From positions 737,823 to 801,822 of the forward strand of contig NW_027192196.1 of the NCBI RefSeq assembly GCF_041956535.1: DNA of 64,000 nucleotides, written 5' to 3'. Shown piece by piece: positions 34,717 through 47,906 of this stretch. Origin of the DNA: Calcarisporiella thermophila CBS 279.70. Taxonomy: Eukaryota > Calcarisporiellomycota. The position numbers were made by a program, and so were the translations under genes. The notes below the pieces were generated by a model. That model searched no databases and was not told the origin of the DNA. It saw only the letters and a list, made by a program, of their open reading frames with translations. Position 1 is the stretch's first letter; the number at the start of each line of letters is the position of its first letter.

Positions 34717-36019
34717 AGTGCAGATTCACAACGTAATAAAAAAACAGTACGAGAAGGAACGTAAAAGTGAAAACTAATGATGAATATTGGGGTATGTGCT
34801 GAATCCTTTTTGATGCAAATTAATTTCAATAAAACGATAGATTTAGTAAGTCATTGCTAAGGAGTTGGGAAAAAAGAAAATAAAATGAGATCTAACCAAA
34901 TTGGAAATTAATTGAGTTATAAACAATCATTGGATAGCCGTAATAACCTCTTAGAGCTGATTTTCGATAGTCTTTTTGCAACTATAGGAGAATCTGAACA
35001 TATGGCGAGAAGTTACCAGGAAATATTGGCATAGCAACTCATACTCGCAGGTAGATAAATAGTGCGAATTGTGGGAAAGGAATCTCTTAGTGGAAAGTGG
35101 ATCAAGAGAGTTTCTTCATATTCTCTATAGAAATCAGTATCCATTTTCAAACTCCGCTGCTAAATTCCAGGATAAGCAGAGATCTTGGAACTCGGGACAT
35201 ATGAAAATCTATGACTTCCAACTCCGAAGTTAGTTTGTAAGAGGTTGTTTTGAGAAATATAATGCATCCCGATCATCTAAAGTGCTGAGATGCCGTAGTT
35301 AAACTATTATAAATAATAAATTATACCGCTGTTTTGACGCTATTTTAGCCATCCTGGGCTTCTGCCCTGCCCGTGTTCCAGACCTATGGAAAAGGTCACC
35401 ACTTCCAGCTCTATTTAGATACTCAGATCTGTCATATATTGTTTCTGTATTTCGTAATGTTAATAGGGACAGTAAGAATATGCCTTTGGACAGTTTGTTT
35501 GGCGGAATATTCGACTAAACAAGTTTTGAACTTCTCCACACCTGTTCATTACTGTTTAGAAAAATACAATTATGTCATCGCTATTTTCTCTACAGGGAAA
35601 TGATCAACCGCGATTATCTTTCTTTAAACAACGTTAAAATGATATCACTATTCCTCAGCCGAACATATTCAGTCTTGATAAAACAACTCAAAAAATACAC
35701 GAATATACAATAATAAACATTATCCTTATCTTTATATCTATGATATCTATTCACCAAAGCTCTCGCTGATGGTTAAAAATTCATTTTCAATGGTTTTTTT
35801 TTATAAATCCATAACATCTCTCTTGCAAGGGTGTGCAATGAAACTTCTCACACAGACAGGGGTTTCTGTATTCTTACTTGTATTAAAATGTCATTGTGTG
35901 CTCACGCCCTTCCCTATTCCCCTTATTTGTTCGGCATATATTAGAACATCTACCCACCTCTTTTTTTTTTTCTTATTTCTAATTTTTGACATTCCTCAGA
36001 GCAAGCTTTTATTAACCAT
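34717..36019. other. gene-less divergent region, 1.3 kb
   Basis: Between the glycosyltransferase-like gene (minus) and the bestrophin gene (plus). I examined several short open frames; none has an ATG, splice context or family motif I can support. Nothing else is recognised. Confidence 0.45.
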
Positions 36020-37837
36020 ATGGCGAACATTAAATCAGCATCAGTAGTTTTGCGAGTGTTCCCTGCCGTGGCTCTAGTCACGGTTTTTTCGACAATCATA
36101 ACTTTATTATACGAAAAAATGGGGTACCAGCTGAGCATTGGAACCTCGCTCATTACCACCATCAGCATGGTTATTTCATTACTAATAGCATTTCGCACAA
36201 AGTAGGTAGTATTAAAAATTTTTTTCATCATCATTTACTAATTTATTACACTTGTTGCATTACAACATTGAAGTACTGCATATGAAAGGTAGATGAATTG
36301 TGATTCTTTTTTTAAGTAAATTGTAAACTGTATTTTCTTTTTCCATTTCAAAAAAGGTATTGGGAAGGACGGCGTCTTTGGTCCACAGTTAATAATACTG
36401 TTCGAAATTTCGCGAGAAATATGTGGGTTCAGGTGGAAGAGGAGACCACTGAAGACGTTCTCACCAAGAAATCAGTCATTAATTTGTTGGTCGCTTTTGC
36501 GGTGTCTACGAAACATTATCTTCGAGAGGAATTCGGTTACCATTATGCAGACCTATGGACGCTTGTTCAGCATATTCCTCGCTATTCTACACCGGCATCC
36601 AATATCTCTCTTGAAGGACAAGGCAAACTAACTAAAAAACCAATAATTATTAAGCTCTTTCCATGTTTCTGGGATATGCCTGAACCTCCCAAAGCAATGG
36701 AAGTCCCTGGAATGGGTGTGCAAGCACCTAATGAAGAGTCTGCTCCTAGTAATATCCCACTTGAGATCACCTATTTATTAAGCTCTTATATTCGAAGGGT
36801 GCACCTACTTGAACAAGCTGATATAGCTACCATCTCTAATCTCTATGCCATTGTCAATACAATGATCGAATGTTTAACGGGCTTTGAAAGTACACTTTGA
36901 CACCAATAGCTGCTCGTAAAATTACCTCTGAAATCTATATTCCTTGATTTACTAGGAATTCGTCGGACGCCGATGCCTGTCTCATATGCCCTACATCTCC
37001 ACATAAGTGTTTGGGTGTACTGTTTATCGCTCCCATTCCAGCTAGTTGGCACCCTACATTACGGTATTAGCGTATAATTTATTACGTTTCCTAAAAAATT
37101 TGTTGGCCAACGGTTTTTGTCTACTATAGTTACTATTGTAATATGTTTTATTGCCTCGTATGTTTTACTAGGAATCGAAAGCATAGGTGCAGAGATAGGT
37201 AATATCATTATAACATACTCATAATTCAGATCGAATTACAAATTCTCTTTACAGAGGATCCGTTTGGATATGACCCGAATGATCTTCCGTTGGACGAATT
37301 CTGCACGTAAGTTTTATATTTTCATTTAATTAATGTAATGAATAGGATAAATATGCTAATCCTATTATATTTTTTAAAAGAATCATTAAAAGAGAACTGG
37401 TTTGTAAACTCTTACATCCCCCCACTTCTAGTCTCTCCAATTTCACCTTTATTTTCCTCTTACTCTAGGATATAATTACTTCAAAGCCTGCACCCAATGC
37501 TGACGAATGGATATTTAATAACAGAAACAAGCCTTTCACAAATATTGGGTCCGATGCAGTTGATCTTAGAACCACTTCCATGGACGAAGCGCATTCATTA
37601 CTAACTGCCGACGGAGAAAAGAAAATGATGTCGTTTTCACCCTTACCTAGAGCTGAAGCTGACAGCCCACATTTAGCGGCAGAAAATCAAGACCCTATGG
37701 TTGAAATTCCCACACTTCAACTTACGCCAGTGGCAACTCGAGATCGTCGCCGTAGTCGCAATAGAGACAGGCGTGGAGAGTGGACACCTGAATTGGAGCA
37801 TCGAAGTTCTAAATCTAACTATTTCGCTGACATTTAA
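36020..37837 (+). CDS. bestrophin-like (RFP-TM/UPF0187) anion channel
   Basis: Eight exons: 36020-36201, 36274-36288 (15-nt microexon), 36357-36889, 36956-37063, 37130-37198, 37255-37306, 37381-37399 and 37469-37837, exactly 448 codons plus stop. Membrane helices near the N-terminus (VFPAVALVTVFSTIITLLY, then SMVISLLIAFRT) precede the family signature AFRTNTAYERYWEGRRLW, of which TAYER comes from the microexon. Later ERIRRTPMPVSYALHLH, LPFQLVGTL, LLGIESIGAEIEDPFGYDP and NDLPLDEF match the conserved bestrophin/UPF0187 core. The C-terminal 110 residues are hydrophilic, with an Arg-rich patch (TRDRRRSRNRDRRGEW). Fungal members are thought to conduct anions in the plasma membrane or organelles. 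A GAA-CTG/GTTTGT donor ends exon 7. Confidence 0.9.
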
Positions 37838-38126
37838 TCCACATGAATAATCAATATTCAATCATTCCTGTAAAGCCTTTTCTATACGCCATTTATCTCA
37901 TATTATGTATTATAACTATTGTGTATTTTTCGGCATTCTTCCATGTAAATATTTTGACCAATTCTAATAATTGAAGAAGACAAAGGGATATTATATCGAA
38001 TGTGATTAAATAGCGGGTGTGATAAATTAATAGCCAGTATTTTATTTACTTAATATCCAGTAATAAAATGTATGTTAATAAAGAATGATAATAAATTACA
38101 ATATAAAATTGATCGTATAATATTAT

Positions 38127-38513
38127 TTAATACAGCTCAGACTCATTTCCATCTTGCACTTTTCTTTCTACTTTTCTTGCAAAATCATCAATTTCCTCAT
38201 CAGGCACCAGGTTTGCCTGTTGAGCCTGATCTTCGTCAAGTAGAAGTAAATCCTCTTCTCCTTGTTGCTCTACAAGATTGCCGAAAGGATTTCCCGATAA
38301 GAATCCAGAAGAGCGATCCCATCGTGTTTGGGATGCAAGCAGTGCTTCAAATTCGACATCACGTTCGTCTTCTTCAATATAATGTGGATCAGGAAAGTAG
38401 TCGCGACCACGAAGCGCTACTGCACCTCCGACGGAAAAACAAGGACAGAGATGCGTAAGTAATGTGCGCCAAAACGGTTGATCTGTCGAAGACTGGAAAC
38501 ATGAAAATAACAT
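38127..38513 (-). CDS. orphan acidic protein, 128 aa (N-terminus uncertain)
   Basis: A single open frame from ATG at 38513. The N-terminus MLFSCFQSSTDQPFWRTLLT has a Cys/Phe-rich start, followed by HLCPCFSVGGAVALRGRDYF, then an acidic, helical C-terminal half (EEDERDVEFEALLASQ, EQQGEEDLLLLDEDQAQQ). No family is recognised. An alternative model places an acceptor (TGTTTCCAG) at 38496/38495 and adds an upstream exon; I found no good one. The CPC cysteines could be palmitoylated (speculative). Confidence 0.45.
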   Translation of the reverse strand: MLFSCFQSSTDQPFWRTLLTHLCPCFSVGGAVALRGRDYFPDPHYIEEDERDVEFEALLASQTRWDRSSGFLSGNPFGNLVEQQGEEDLLLLDEDQAQQANLVPDEEIDDFARKVERKVQDGNESELY

Positions 38514-39006
38514 TTTATAAAACTATTTAAGCTAACTAATAAAAGAAATCTTTATCAACAAATCCAAAATATCTGACAAATAGACCTCAGCTCATTGATT
38601 CTCTCAATTACACTCGCTTTCACAGACAAGTCCGGAGCGACTGTTAACCGAAAAAATAAAAACTGTGGCTTATCAAAAATCCTATATTTTAGATGAGTTT
38701 GATAATTTTCTTAATTAACACATATAAATTAAAAATGAATACATATAAATATTTAAAATTATTAGGAGTGAAAGGGCGTTCTGTGATTATACATTTTTCA
38801 GTTACAGTATATAGGCTAAGAAGTATTAACTCATATACATTGACAGTTATCCTTAAATCCTGCTTCATTATGGCCAATTCGGGATTGCGAGCAGATATTA
38901 TCTTAGAATGCTTTGCTGGTTTTCTTTTAAAAGTTTAACGGAGTTAAATATCATCAAATGATACCATACAACAACAGGGAAAACTTACCACATCTCATAG
39001 GCATCT

Positions 39007-39288
39007 CTATATCATAGTCGCAGGAATTTTACTACTGCTTCTATCCACTAATCCACGGGTATACACTGCAGCTGGAGTATTGATGCTGCTTGATCTTCTT
39101 AATGAATTAGCTGCCTGAATAAAGGATGTTCTCGATTCGTACCCAGTGGAGTTAGGGCGATTCTTAAGAGAGCGGGCACGAGAAAGCTGACTCGGCAATG
39201 TTATATTCTGAGGAGGATTTCGAAGGGCACCAGAGGGTGCTCGGATAGGGTTCGAAGTTGATTTCTTGCGAGATCCGAGACAGAACAT
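39007..39288 (-). CDS. orphan basic Ser/Arg/Asn-rich protein, 93 aa
   Basis: ATG frame starting MFCLGSRKKSTSNPIRAPSG and continuing with many Ser/Arg (SRARSLKNRPNSTGYESR, NSLRRSSSINTPAAVYTR). It has several RxxS kinase-type sites and looks disordered. No family is recognised. It lies upstream of the 38127-38513 ORF on the same strand; the stop at 39007 precedes any donor that could join them, so I list them separately. It may be spurious. Confidence 0.35.
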   Translation of the reverse strand: MFCLGSRKKSTSNPIRAPSGALRNPPQNITLPSQLSRARSLKNRPNSTGYESRTSFIQAANSLRRSSSINTPAAVYTRGLVDRSSSKIPATMI

Positions 39289-40603
39289 AATAGTGCGAAA
39301 GAAAAGAAATATAACCGAATGATGTAAATTATGAAAGCTTTTACGTAGTTCTAGTTATACTATCTTTTAAGCACAATAATAGAGCAAATCGAAATCAATT
39401 CGTAACTGGGCAATTATATTTATATAGATGAATGGGAACCAAAAAGTAAAAATTATGAAACCTGGCATAATTTATAAAAACAGACTAATCGATTTTGTAT
39501 GGTGTACTGCTAAACACGAATAAAAATAGTTTGAGGTCCGAATCTTTAATAGTTTAAAATTTCCTAGATTTTAATATGTAAGATAAATGAAAAAAAAAAA
39601 GAAAAATTCAATACTTATAAGCATCGAAACCAAATAGGTGTATTACCATTGCTAGCAAGATTCTAGTAAGATTACCACTGCATTCCAGGGAGTGCATGCA
39701 ATATTTTTTATATTTTTTGAGTCCAGCACTCCAGGTTAGGAGTGAAATTGAGAGAAGAAAAAGCCTCAAATCACACTTGTATTAATTGATAATGTACATA
39801 TGATCGGCTATGTCGTGTATACTACAGAAAATCATGCTATATTCTGTAATTACTCGAGAAATTCCCCTGTCGTTTTATAGTCTTATTCATGATCTACAAT
39901 ATACCTCGTTTTTAGAGCACTTTCTTGATATCAAGTATAATTGCAGGTTCGAAAATGAATTCACATACGAATGTAAGTTTTATAGGAATGGACTAGGATG
40001 ACAGTATATGTAGGAGATGCTTCAATTTGTACCGAAATTGAGCAGCGGTACTTCAAATGTATTGAAAGATTTTTCAAACTGATCATCTTATATAAATAGC
40101 CGTTTTGCAAGTGCAATAGGGATATGGACTATAGCAGCGACATTATAATTATTAAAAATTTGGAATTGTCCTATATTGCTCGAAACACATGAAATTTAGG
40201 GCCCTTAAAATGAAAAAATTACAAAGTCAAAATACCCAAGTTTTTGAACAAAGCCCGAAATTGAAAGAGAGATATTTTGCTTGGTTGAAGTTCCAATAGG
40301 CTAAACCCCATAATAGAATTACCTTGAATTGACGTGGATAGGATGCGATTCGAAAAGGTAGCGTTCGACCTATAGTAATGAGATATTCAGAAATTTGGTA
40401 TGGAAAACTGGTCAAAATATCGATGATATTCGATACATAATGAATTTATGCAATTCAATAAATGTATCCAAGTCCAAATCTCACCTAGAGGCTAAATTAT
40501 ATCCTTCGATTATCCAAAGTTAAATTATTTAGTCTATCTGAACTTACATTCGCTTTTGCCGACATTTTGGCAACGTTCAGATGACGGAATAAAGAAAATA
40601 TCT
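39289..40603. other. gene-less stretch, 1.3 kb
   Basis: Divergent region between the orphan ORF and the carrier gene. No supported exon. An (AT)n tract begins just beyond it, inside the first intron of the carrier gene at about 40728-40745. Confidence 0.4.
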
Positions 40604-42186
40604 ATGGATATCGATAACAAAGGAGATATCCTTCCCTCCTCAGATAATGTGCCCATAGTAGGAAGAGTAATTTCAGCATGTGGAGGTGCAATGCTTACAT
40701 CTTTGCTAGGTTTATAACAATACATATCATATATATATATATATATTCTTTGCAAATCTCTCTTGACATTCAATTTGTGGAAATTTAGTAACACCTTTAG
40801 ATGTGGTGAAAACGCGTCTTCAATCACAGGCAGCCACTGGAACTACAGAGCAATCCATAAGACAATGTTGCAGGGAAGTATTCTTCAGTGGAAATACGAC
40901 TATATCTGCGCTTGGTGAGGGAAGTTCACGAGAGTGTATTATGGCAGAACCTTCAAGGTGCATGCAATCGAGAGAAATGCGTGGGACACTGGTAAGATTT
41001 GCGAGTTAGAATACACACTGTTCAATTTTTAATTGTCTTTTTATCTTATTTGTAGGATGGAATGGTTAAAATAATACGCTATGAGGGCGTTACATCTTTA
41101 TGGAGGGGCCTTTCTCCAGTATTGTAAACTTTCTATCGTTCTTTTATGAAACACCAGGATGAGGATTAATGGATAAATATGATAATCTAGAATTATGGCT
41201 GTACCTTCAACCGTCATTTACTACGCTGGGTATGATGCGTTTAAGGAAAGATTACGTTTAAAGTCCAGACATTCACAGTTTTTGCAAGAATATTCACCTT
41301 TAATTGCGGGTGGTACATCTAGAGGTTAGTTGATTCTAAGTAGAGCTTGAATTACAGTTGCAGATTCCACTAATATTACAAATATTTTAGCCCTTGCAGT
41401 TACACTAATATCTCCTCTAGAACTTCTTCGAACTCGACTACAAGCAGAACATGGAGGATATCGGGCTGTTTTAGATGGAATCATAAAAATGGTGCGCACG
41501 CGTGGTTCACGCTCCTTATGGGATGGTCTCTCTGCAACATTATGGCGGGATGTACCATTTTCAGGTAATAGTACTATCTTTCTTCTTTCTTGAATTTCGA
41601 TTAATATATTCTCTCTGGCAGCAATATATTGGTTGGGATACGAGCGAGTCAAGGCACATATATTGTCGCGCTTGACAAAAGAAAAAGTGGATACTCGTGT
41701 GAAAGTCCTAGTATCTTTCTTTGCAGGTGCTATATCAGGATCGGTAAATATTGTAAACACTTATATAATAACAAAATATTAAAATATATGCGAATATTAT
41801 AATTTTAATATAGCTTGCTGCAATAGTCACTACTCCATTTGACACCGTTAAGACCTTACGTCAAATTAAATGTAAATTTTCATAAGCGACATTATGTAAT
41901 TTTTATAAACTCAAAGATGTTGAATAGCAAAGGATCAATTCTCCTCTAGCACCAGAATGATATACGTAATGAGGCAAGTGATTCGAGAAAGAGGTATTGG
42001 AGGACTAATGACAGGTATGGGTTATCTAATATATATCCTCTAAGCTAAATATATTTCGATTAGTTTAATCAAAGTTCAATCCCATCTATGACAGGCGCAA
42101 TCCCAAGAGTGCTAAAGATAACACCTTCTTGTGCAATAATGATATCTTCTTATGAATTTGGCAAAACATTCTTCTCAGAAAAATGA
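40604..42186 (+). CDS. mitochondrial carrier, SLC25A39/40 (Mtm1) type
   Basis: About eight exons. Three Solcar repeats are visible, each with a P-x-[DE]-xx-[KR]-x-[KR] signature: [12 protein letters not shown] (repeat 1), [12 protein letters not shown] (repeat 2) and [12 protein letters not shown] (repeat 3), with [33 protein letters not shown] and [19 protein letters not shown] as their second halves. The region after repeat-1 helix 1 contains an insert with several cysteines ([28 protein letters not shown]), typical of SLC25A39/40/Mtm1, which imports glutathione into mitochondria and affects Mn/Fe and SOD2. Start ATG at 40604 gives [15 protein letters not shown] before [13 protein letters not shown]. 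The C-terminus is [12 protein letters not shown]. Confidence 0.88.
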
Positions 42187-42735
42187 GCTCTTGTACATCC
42201 TCCTTTGATTCAATAATACCGTTGAAAGAGTAATTTTCGAAACTATAGACTTATTTTTCTTCTTAGAAAGTTGCACTAAGAGTTCGATAATTCAAACGTA
42301 CTGATAGCCATATTGAGTTATTGGACATGTAAAGCGTAATCCTTATACCAAACCATATATTAATGAATCATCTAATCCGAATTAAAAGGGGTTGGCGGTT
42401 TAATGCATCCACTCATTCGTACTCACTATTTTAATAGGTAGGATATTACCATGATATTGCCAACGAATCTACAAGCAGAATTGTTGGTCTATTTTTCTTT
42501 TTTTTATATGAAAATTTTTTGCCATTTCTTTAAGCTGCAACTATATTAACTTGTCACTTTTCTAAATCGATTTTTTCTGTGGACCTATTCTTTTTAGAGA
42601 TCTCGAATATGGTAACAAGATACAGCAAAAAGTATATAGTATATTAAAATGAATAAATAAATATAATTTAATAGATACGCATTAAATCATTGCTACTTGT
42701 TCTTGATATATTTAAAGCAAACTGTTTTCCTCACA
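42187..42735. other. convergent intergenic region
   Basis: 549 bp of AT-rich 3' sequence between the carrier and the hexosaminidase stops; nothing coding recognised. Confidence 0.45.
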
Positions 42736-45131
42736 TTATTTTTCGTAGCCTTTGGGAAGATCGCACCATCCCATATGAGTTACACACCACAGGGGAGAAA
42801 TTGGCTCGGCTGCAATTTTGTATCGATGGATCAGCCGGTGTCTCAGTTCTTGTATACGTGGATAAGCTCGCTATTAATTGATAGTCGAATTAAGATGATT
42901 GTAACAAAAAACAAAATAAGATTGCATGGAAAAACCAATCTGTCAAACTTACTTTGACGCTACCAAATGGATCATTGTAATCAATAGCAGTATTGCTTGA
43001 CCACAGTACTTCTCCGGCTGCCGCTGTTCTAGGCCAAATCATACGATCTAAATTCACTGAATCCACCTATTGAGAAAATAACCATAAATATTTTTCCAAT
43101 ATGCTAACTGTAATAGTTCAAATTACTTGTTCAGAAAAAAGTGGGACTTCTCCTCCTAGAACATGCTTTGATTCTTCCTCTGTCAGATTGGCGATCGGAT
43201 TATAGGTATACATGCGCTGCCAAGTTTTATAGGGGTCACACCAGGCACCTGACTCAATCCATCCAGCAGCATGTTTCCCGTGACCACTGTAAAATATTCA
43301 AAATATAAACTAAATTCGATGACCTCACAAAAGAGTGCATACCAGTCCAGGTACCAATAATTGCCTGGCGATGCCACTACTTTGTGGCCAAGCTTGACTA
43401 GAGCTATAGTATCATCAGAAGAGGTCCAACCCTGTGCAACTACATCTGGGACAGTGAGGTTTAGCTCTTTATTCAATAATACCTCCTGCCACACATGCAC
43501 AGTTTTATTCACTGCCTTTGCAAAGCCAACTATTTGATCGGTGAAATTTTGCATGGCATCCTTGACTGTGGATCCAGTTGAATTGAGATACTGTTGGAAT
43601 TTTGGATCTTGCTTATAGCCTAACAACCGAAATAAAATCAAGATGTAAGTAAATTGATCATGTCATATAGGAAAATTTGAAATCCAAGTATTCCGCACAT
43701 TTCAGGCCAACCTATGTAGAAACCTAGGATTAATATTATTTTAGTAAGTTAAAGTGTTATTATTCCAAACCTCATCACCCCCAAGGTGTATGGAAGCATC
43801 AGGGAACCAGCTAGCAACTTCATGAATTATATTGCGAATTATCTCCATAGACGCAGAGTTACTTATATTAATCTCCCCGGCTTTAAGAATTTGTGATTAT
43901 ATTAATAAGAAGCATATGTTTGTAATAGTTACTAGGCATACTTGGAGGCTGTGGTTCTAGTGCGCGCCAGTCAGGTTGAACATTGGGACAAATTAACATG
44001 TCTGGAAATGCTGAACCCATAGCGAAAGCATGTCCAGGCATTTCAATTTCTGGGATAATTCGGATTGCTCGCTGCGTAAAACAGATTTTCTGGTTAATAT
44101 TCTAAAAAACACTTAATTTTACAACAGTACCTCATGTGCATATTGCACTAGCTCTTTGATGTCATTCGATGTGTAAATGAAACCAGGTACATCTACATCA
44201 TAAGATTTTTCGCGTAGGTGAGGATAGATTTCGGAAGCCAAGGAATATGAGGTCTGATCGCTAAGATGCAGATGAAGCACGTTAAACTTGGCGAAACTCA
44301 TGCCATCGATGGTACGTTTCAAATCTTCAACTGGCAGAAAGTTTCGTGCCACGTCAATCATAATTCCTCGGTGTGGAAATCGGGGTCGGTCTTCTATATG
44401 CCAAGGAGCTATATATACCAGTATATATATACCAGTTAGAGCTTCAATTTGGATTCACGATATACAATAAAGACTTACCATATGCAATTACAAGCTCGCC
44501 CTTATTCATACTCACCAACTGTGACAACGTTTCGAGGCCATGTATAGCACCATATACTAAACCTTTTGTGAGCTAGATATGATATTAAAATCGGAGAGAG
44601 TGAAGAACTTACCTGTTTTTGCTTGGATTGTGGCCTTGGAGCCTTCCTGCGATTGCAAAATTTCCGTTATATATATACAAAGTGTTAATGATTACCCACA
44701 TGATATTATTTACAAATATTTACTTCAGCAGTGATTTCCAACACATAGGATTCGTCAGTAGTTAACCCAATGCTTTGGTTTGCATCTTCCACTGTCACTT
44801 GCACACCATCTAACTGGAATTCGGCTGGACCCACTTGAATCATGTTCTGACGACTCATTGCATCGCCTGACGAATTCACTGGAGTTGGCGCCCATTTTAC
44901 CTTCCAAGCCCACTTCTCGTTAATAATAAGTTCTTCATAACGATTTGCGGCCGCTCTAAGGATATCCAAGTTTGCACCTTCGCCTTGAACCACAATCTTG
45001 AAATCTTTAGCAATGCCGACTGTTTTATTCCCCTGACTGAAATTTTGGGGCAGGGGCCAGATATAGGCGCTATGCACCGTGGCAAACAGAGCAACAAGTG
45101 CAATAAGAATAGAGAATAAGTTAACATGCAT
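42736..45131 (-). CDS. beta-N-acetylhexosaminidase (GH20), secreted or vacuolar
   Basis: About 9-10 exons, roughly 550-600 aa. The enzyme removes terminal GlcNAc/GalNAc from chitin oligomers and glycans. The true start is ATG 45131: [19 protein letters not shown] forms a signal peptide ending near [13 protein letters not shown]20b-like N-domain follows ([20 protein letters not shown]), then the barrel: [34 protein letters not shown], the catalytic Asp-Glu in [25 protein letters not shown] and [14 protein letters not shown]. The C-terminal exon (about 42735-42870) gives [20 protein letters not shown] then EPISPLWC. N-glycosylation sequons are frequent. Confidence 0.9.
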
Positions 45132-45839
45132 TTCACTCAATTTATGCAGTTTGTAAAAGTAGTTGGTTTACTGAGGCCCCTCCCTCCCATAAAATTCGAT
45201 GAAAGAACGAAAAATCTCGTGAATCATCAAATTGCACAAGGTTTTTCCTCGGTTAGAGATATAAGGAAATTTGCCTTATTGAATTAGATATTATATAGGA
45301 GCACGAAGACTAATTGGGCACAGACTCTTATCCTAGTTTGGATCAATGACCAAGTTTACCCCGCGTTCCTTATTTAAGAATATCAAACTTAATCTGAAAG
45401 ATTCAACAGAAGTAGGTACTATAGCTATCGGTAGAGATAAGAATTTCTGCCAATATATATGATCAAATAGTTATATATCCAATGCCTCAACGCCAACTGG
45501 CTATTAACATAAGACACGTGTTTGGGACTACATCAACAAAACTTTCAAAATGCTTTGCCAAATAATTGTAAGTTCATATACTTTCATATACGTCCATTAT
45601 TAGTCGTATTAAAGGATACAAGTTTTATTGAATTTGCAATGGTAGGCAGAATTATGTAATATAAACCATCGTTATAGTGATTATCGTATTCGTTTTTGTT
45701 TGCCTAAATATACTCGTTCTGGAATATAAGTGCAATAAAAATATTTAGTATCACAGTATTCCATGTGGCCAATAAAATTTCTATATATTTATTGTTTTAT
45801 GTCAAAACAGAGGTATATCTATATGTTTATTCAAATTTG
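45132..45839. other. divergent intergenic region, 708 bp
   Basis: Promoters of the hexosaminidase (minus) and TRM44 (plus). It includes GATA-type words (TAGAGATAAG), not evidence of regulation on their own. Nothing coding is recognised. Confidence 0.4.
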
Positions 45840-47884
45840 ATGAAAGATCAATATTTCACATCTTTTAATGCAACTTACTATTCGCCTCTTGGTTCCCTTT
45901 CCCCACTGCTATTAGAAGAAGGTTGGCTTCTAGTTGGGGAAACAGCTATTACACTCGCAAATGGAAGAGGAGTGGATGTATTTTATAAAGTAATGGTAAG
46001 TATAACCATGATCCAATTCCCGATGGTTAGTTAATTTAGATGAAGTACAATAGGAACAATGGATAAAGGAGCCTAATTTAGTAATTCCACCGGTGAAGTA
46101 TGGAGAAATATTTTTCGATACGGTAGAAGGGAATTCGAGAAGGATCAAACGGCGTTTAATTTCCAAACGTCCAACAAAGGATCCAGTAGTAGAAGAGTGC
46201 ATTGAAATATCTGAAAAAGCTGAAGGAGGTCCTTATCACTTTATTAGCAAATTGTTAAAATCATCTTTAAATCGAAAATTATTGAATAGTTAGGGCTACA
46301 TTTACACCCCAAGGCGAACTTCCATTTTATTATCCTAAGGTAATCTTTGATTTCTTTTTCTGATATCTTGAAGTTCTTGCAGCTGAACAAGTTTTACATA
46401 GGTGAAAGCGTTCTCCTTTATTCTATCAGAAATAAATGGGTAGGTCAACTTTATTTAAAGATATAGTAGGATATCAGAATATCAATGCATCAATTAATCA
46501 ATTTCTTGGTCATCGTGCTCAGCGTTACCAAACTGTGTATGGAAATAATGCCTTTAGAAAAGGATATGGTAGTGCAGGTGTCAGACAAGATGGTAAGCAT
46601 TTATGATATTATAAATCTCTATCTTTATTTAATTGAAAAAATGTAGAGAAGTGCATTAAAACAGCTCTTTCACACACTTTTCCGGTGGTGTGTGAACACG
46701 AGTCTTGGTTACAAGAAGCGTATGATCCATGATCAGCTAGTGCCTAAGGATCGATTTAGAAACAAATATGAGAGGCTTAAATCAAAATATGCTGACAGAT
46801 GGGTTAGGTACAGATAAATGTTGAAATATATGAATCTGCTGATACGAGCTTATATCTGAATTCAAGAAATTGGCCAGAGAAAACCGACCCTCGAAAATTT
46901 GTTTATGAAGACCTATTGATAGCAAGCTTTATCATCTCGTTGTGGGAACTTGAAGGCAGTTCGGGGTAAGTCGAATTCTCAGTTGTATTTTGCTTTTTTT
47001 AACCATATATTAATATATAGAAAATTCGTTGAGCTAGGATGCGGCAATGGGTTGCTTACACATATTCTGTGTTCAGAAGGTTATGAAGGGTTTGGGATAG
47101 ATCTTGCTAAACGAAAAGTGTGGGATTTATACGAAAACACATCGTTAGTCGGTAGTTATTATTCACTGTTTTGCAAGATTATTTTGTATTTGATAATACC
47201 TAATTGATGAACTAGTGGAAACTCTAAACCCACCTCATTTACGTTATGAGGGAGTAGAATGGTTCATCGGAAATCACGCTGATGAAATGATACCATGGTG
47301 AGTCAATATCTTTCACTTAGGGATCTTATTGAAATTGGCTTCTTAGGTTAATTTTCAAATAAAATACAAAGGATTCCTATTGTAGCAACCAGAAGTGGGC
47401 CAGATTGCAAGTATGCTGATTGAGAATAAGCATCGCTTCTATTCATGCATTCTAACACGGAAAGCAGGGTCTTTGTTATTCCTTGTTGTTTTTTTGCACT
47501 CTCAGGCAAAAAACACATTTTCTCTGCAGAGCAAATACGAAATGGGAGATACGAGTCTTACCTCGCGGAGATAGAGCGAATTATGCAGCTATGTGGATTC
47601 AGGCCTCAAAGAGAAAACCTGCGAATTCCGAGCACTAAAAATGTAGGAATTGTAGGAAGGCGTCATGGTACACTACTATTTAGATCCTTTGACTTTTTGA
47701 CGCTTATGCATATATATTTTTAGATGCGGGGTCGTATGAGCAAGCACTTTATAGCGCTAATAAGCTAGCCAGCTGTAATTTTTTGCCACGAAAATCAGAC
47801 AGAGAAAAAGATATCATGTATCACCAAAAAAAGGAAATGAGAGATAAGCGGATGGAAAATAATCGCCCGTCTCACTGTGTATAG
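45840..47884 (+). CDS. TRM44: tRNA(Ser) Um44 2'-O-methyltransferase
   Basis: About 9-10 short exons. Trm44 methylates the 2'-OH of U44 in tRNA-Ser. Landmarks: [60 protein letters not shown] followed by [28 protein letters not shown], the SAM-binding [20 protein letters not shown] then [35 protein letters not shown], and [19 protein letters not shown]. The C-terminal exon follows an intron within [17 protein letters not shown]. Some junctions in the 46,230-46,640 region use weak donors (for example GTCCTT), and I am less sure of the exact exon edges there. Its stop is 22 bp from the convergent CBS-gene stop. Confidence 0.88.
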
Positions 47885-47906
47885 AATATATATGAATAAA
47901 TCTCGT

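Noticed and set aside
35373-35603. Open frame with hydrophobic residues in the divergent region upstream of the bestrophin gene
   Set aside because: It begins with a GTG, not ATG, has no splice context or family motif, and codon composition looks like intergenic AT-rich DNA.
38127-39288. A single two-exon gene joining the two orphan minus-strand ORFs
   Set aside because: The upstream ORF has a stop (39007) before the only good donor (GTAAGT near 38990), and no in-frame junction was found.
39810-40001. Short open frame before the carrier gene
   Set aside because: Short, no motif, no plausible splice partners.
40728-40745. (AT)n tract and the TA/TG repeat near 18948-18972
   Set aside because: Short simple repeats inside introns; common in AT-rich genomes and not evidence of a functional element.
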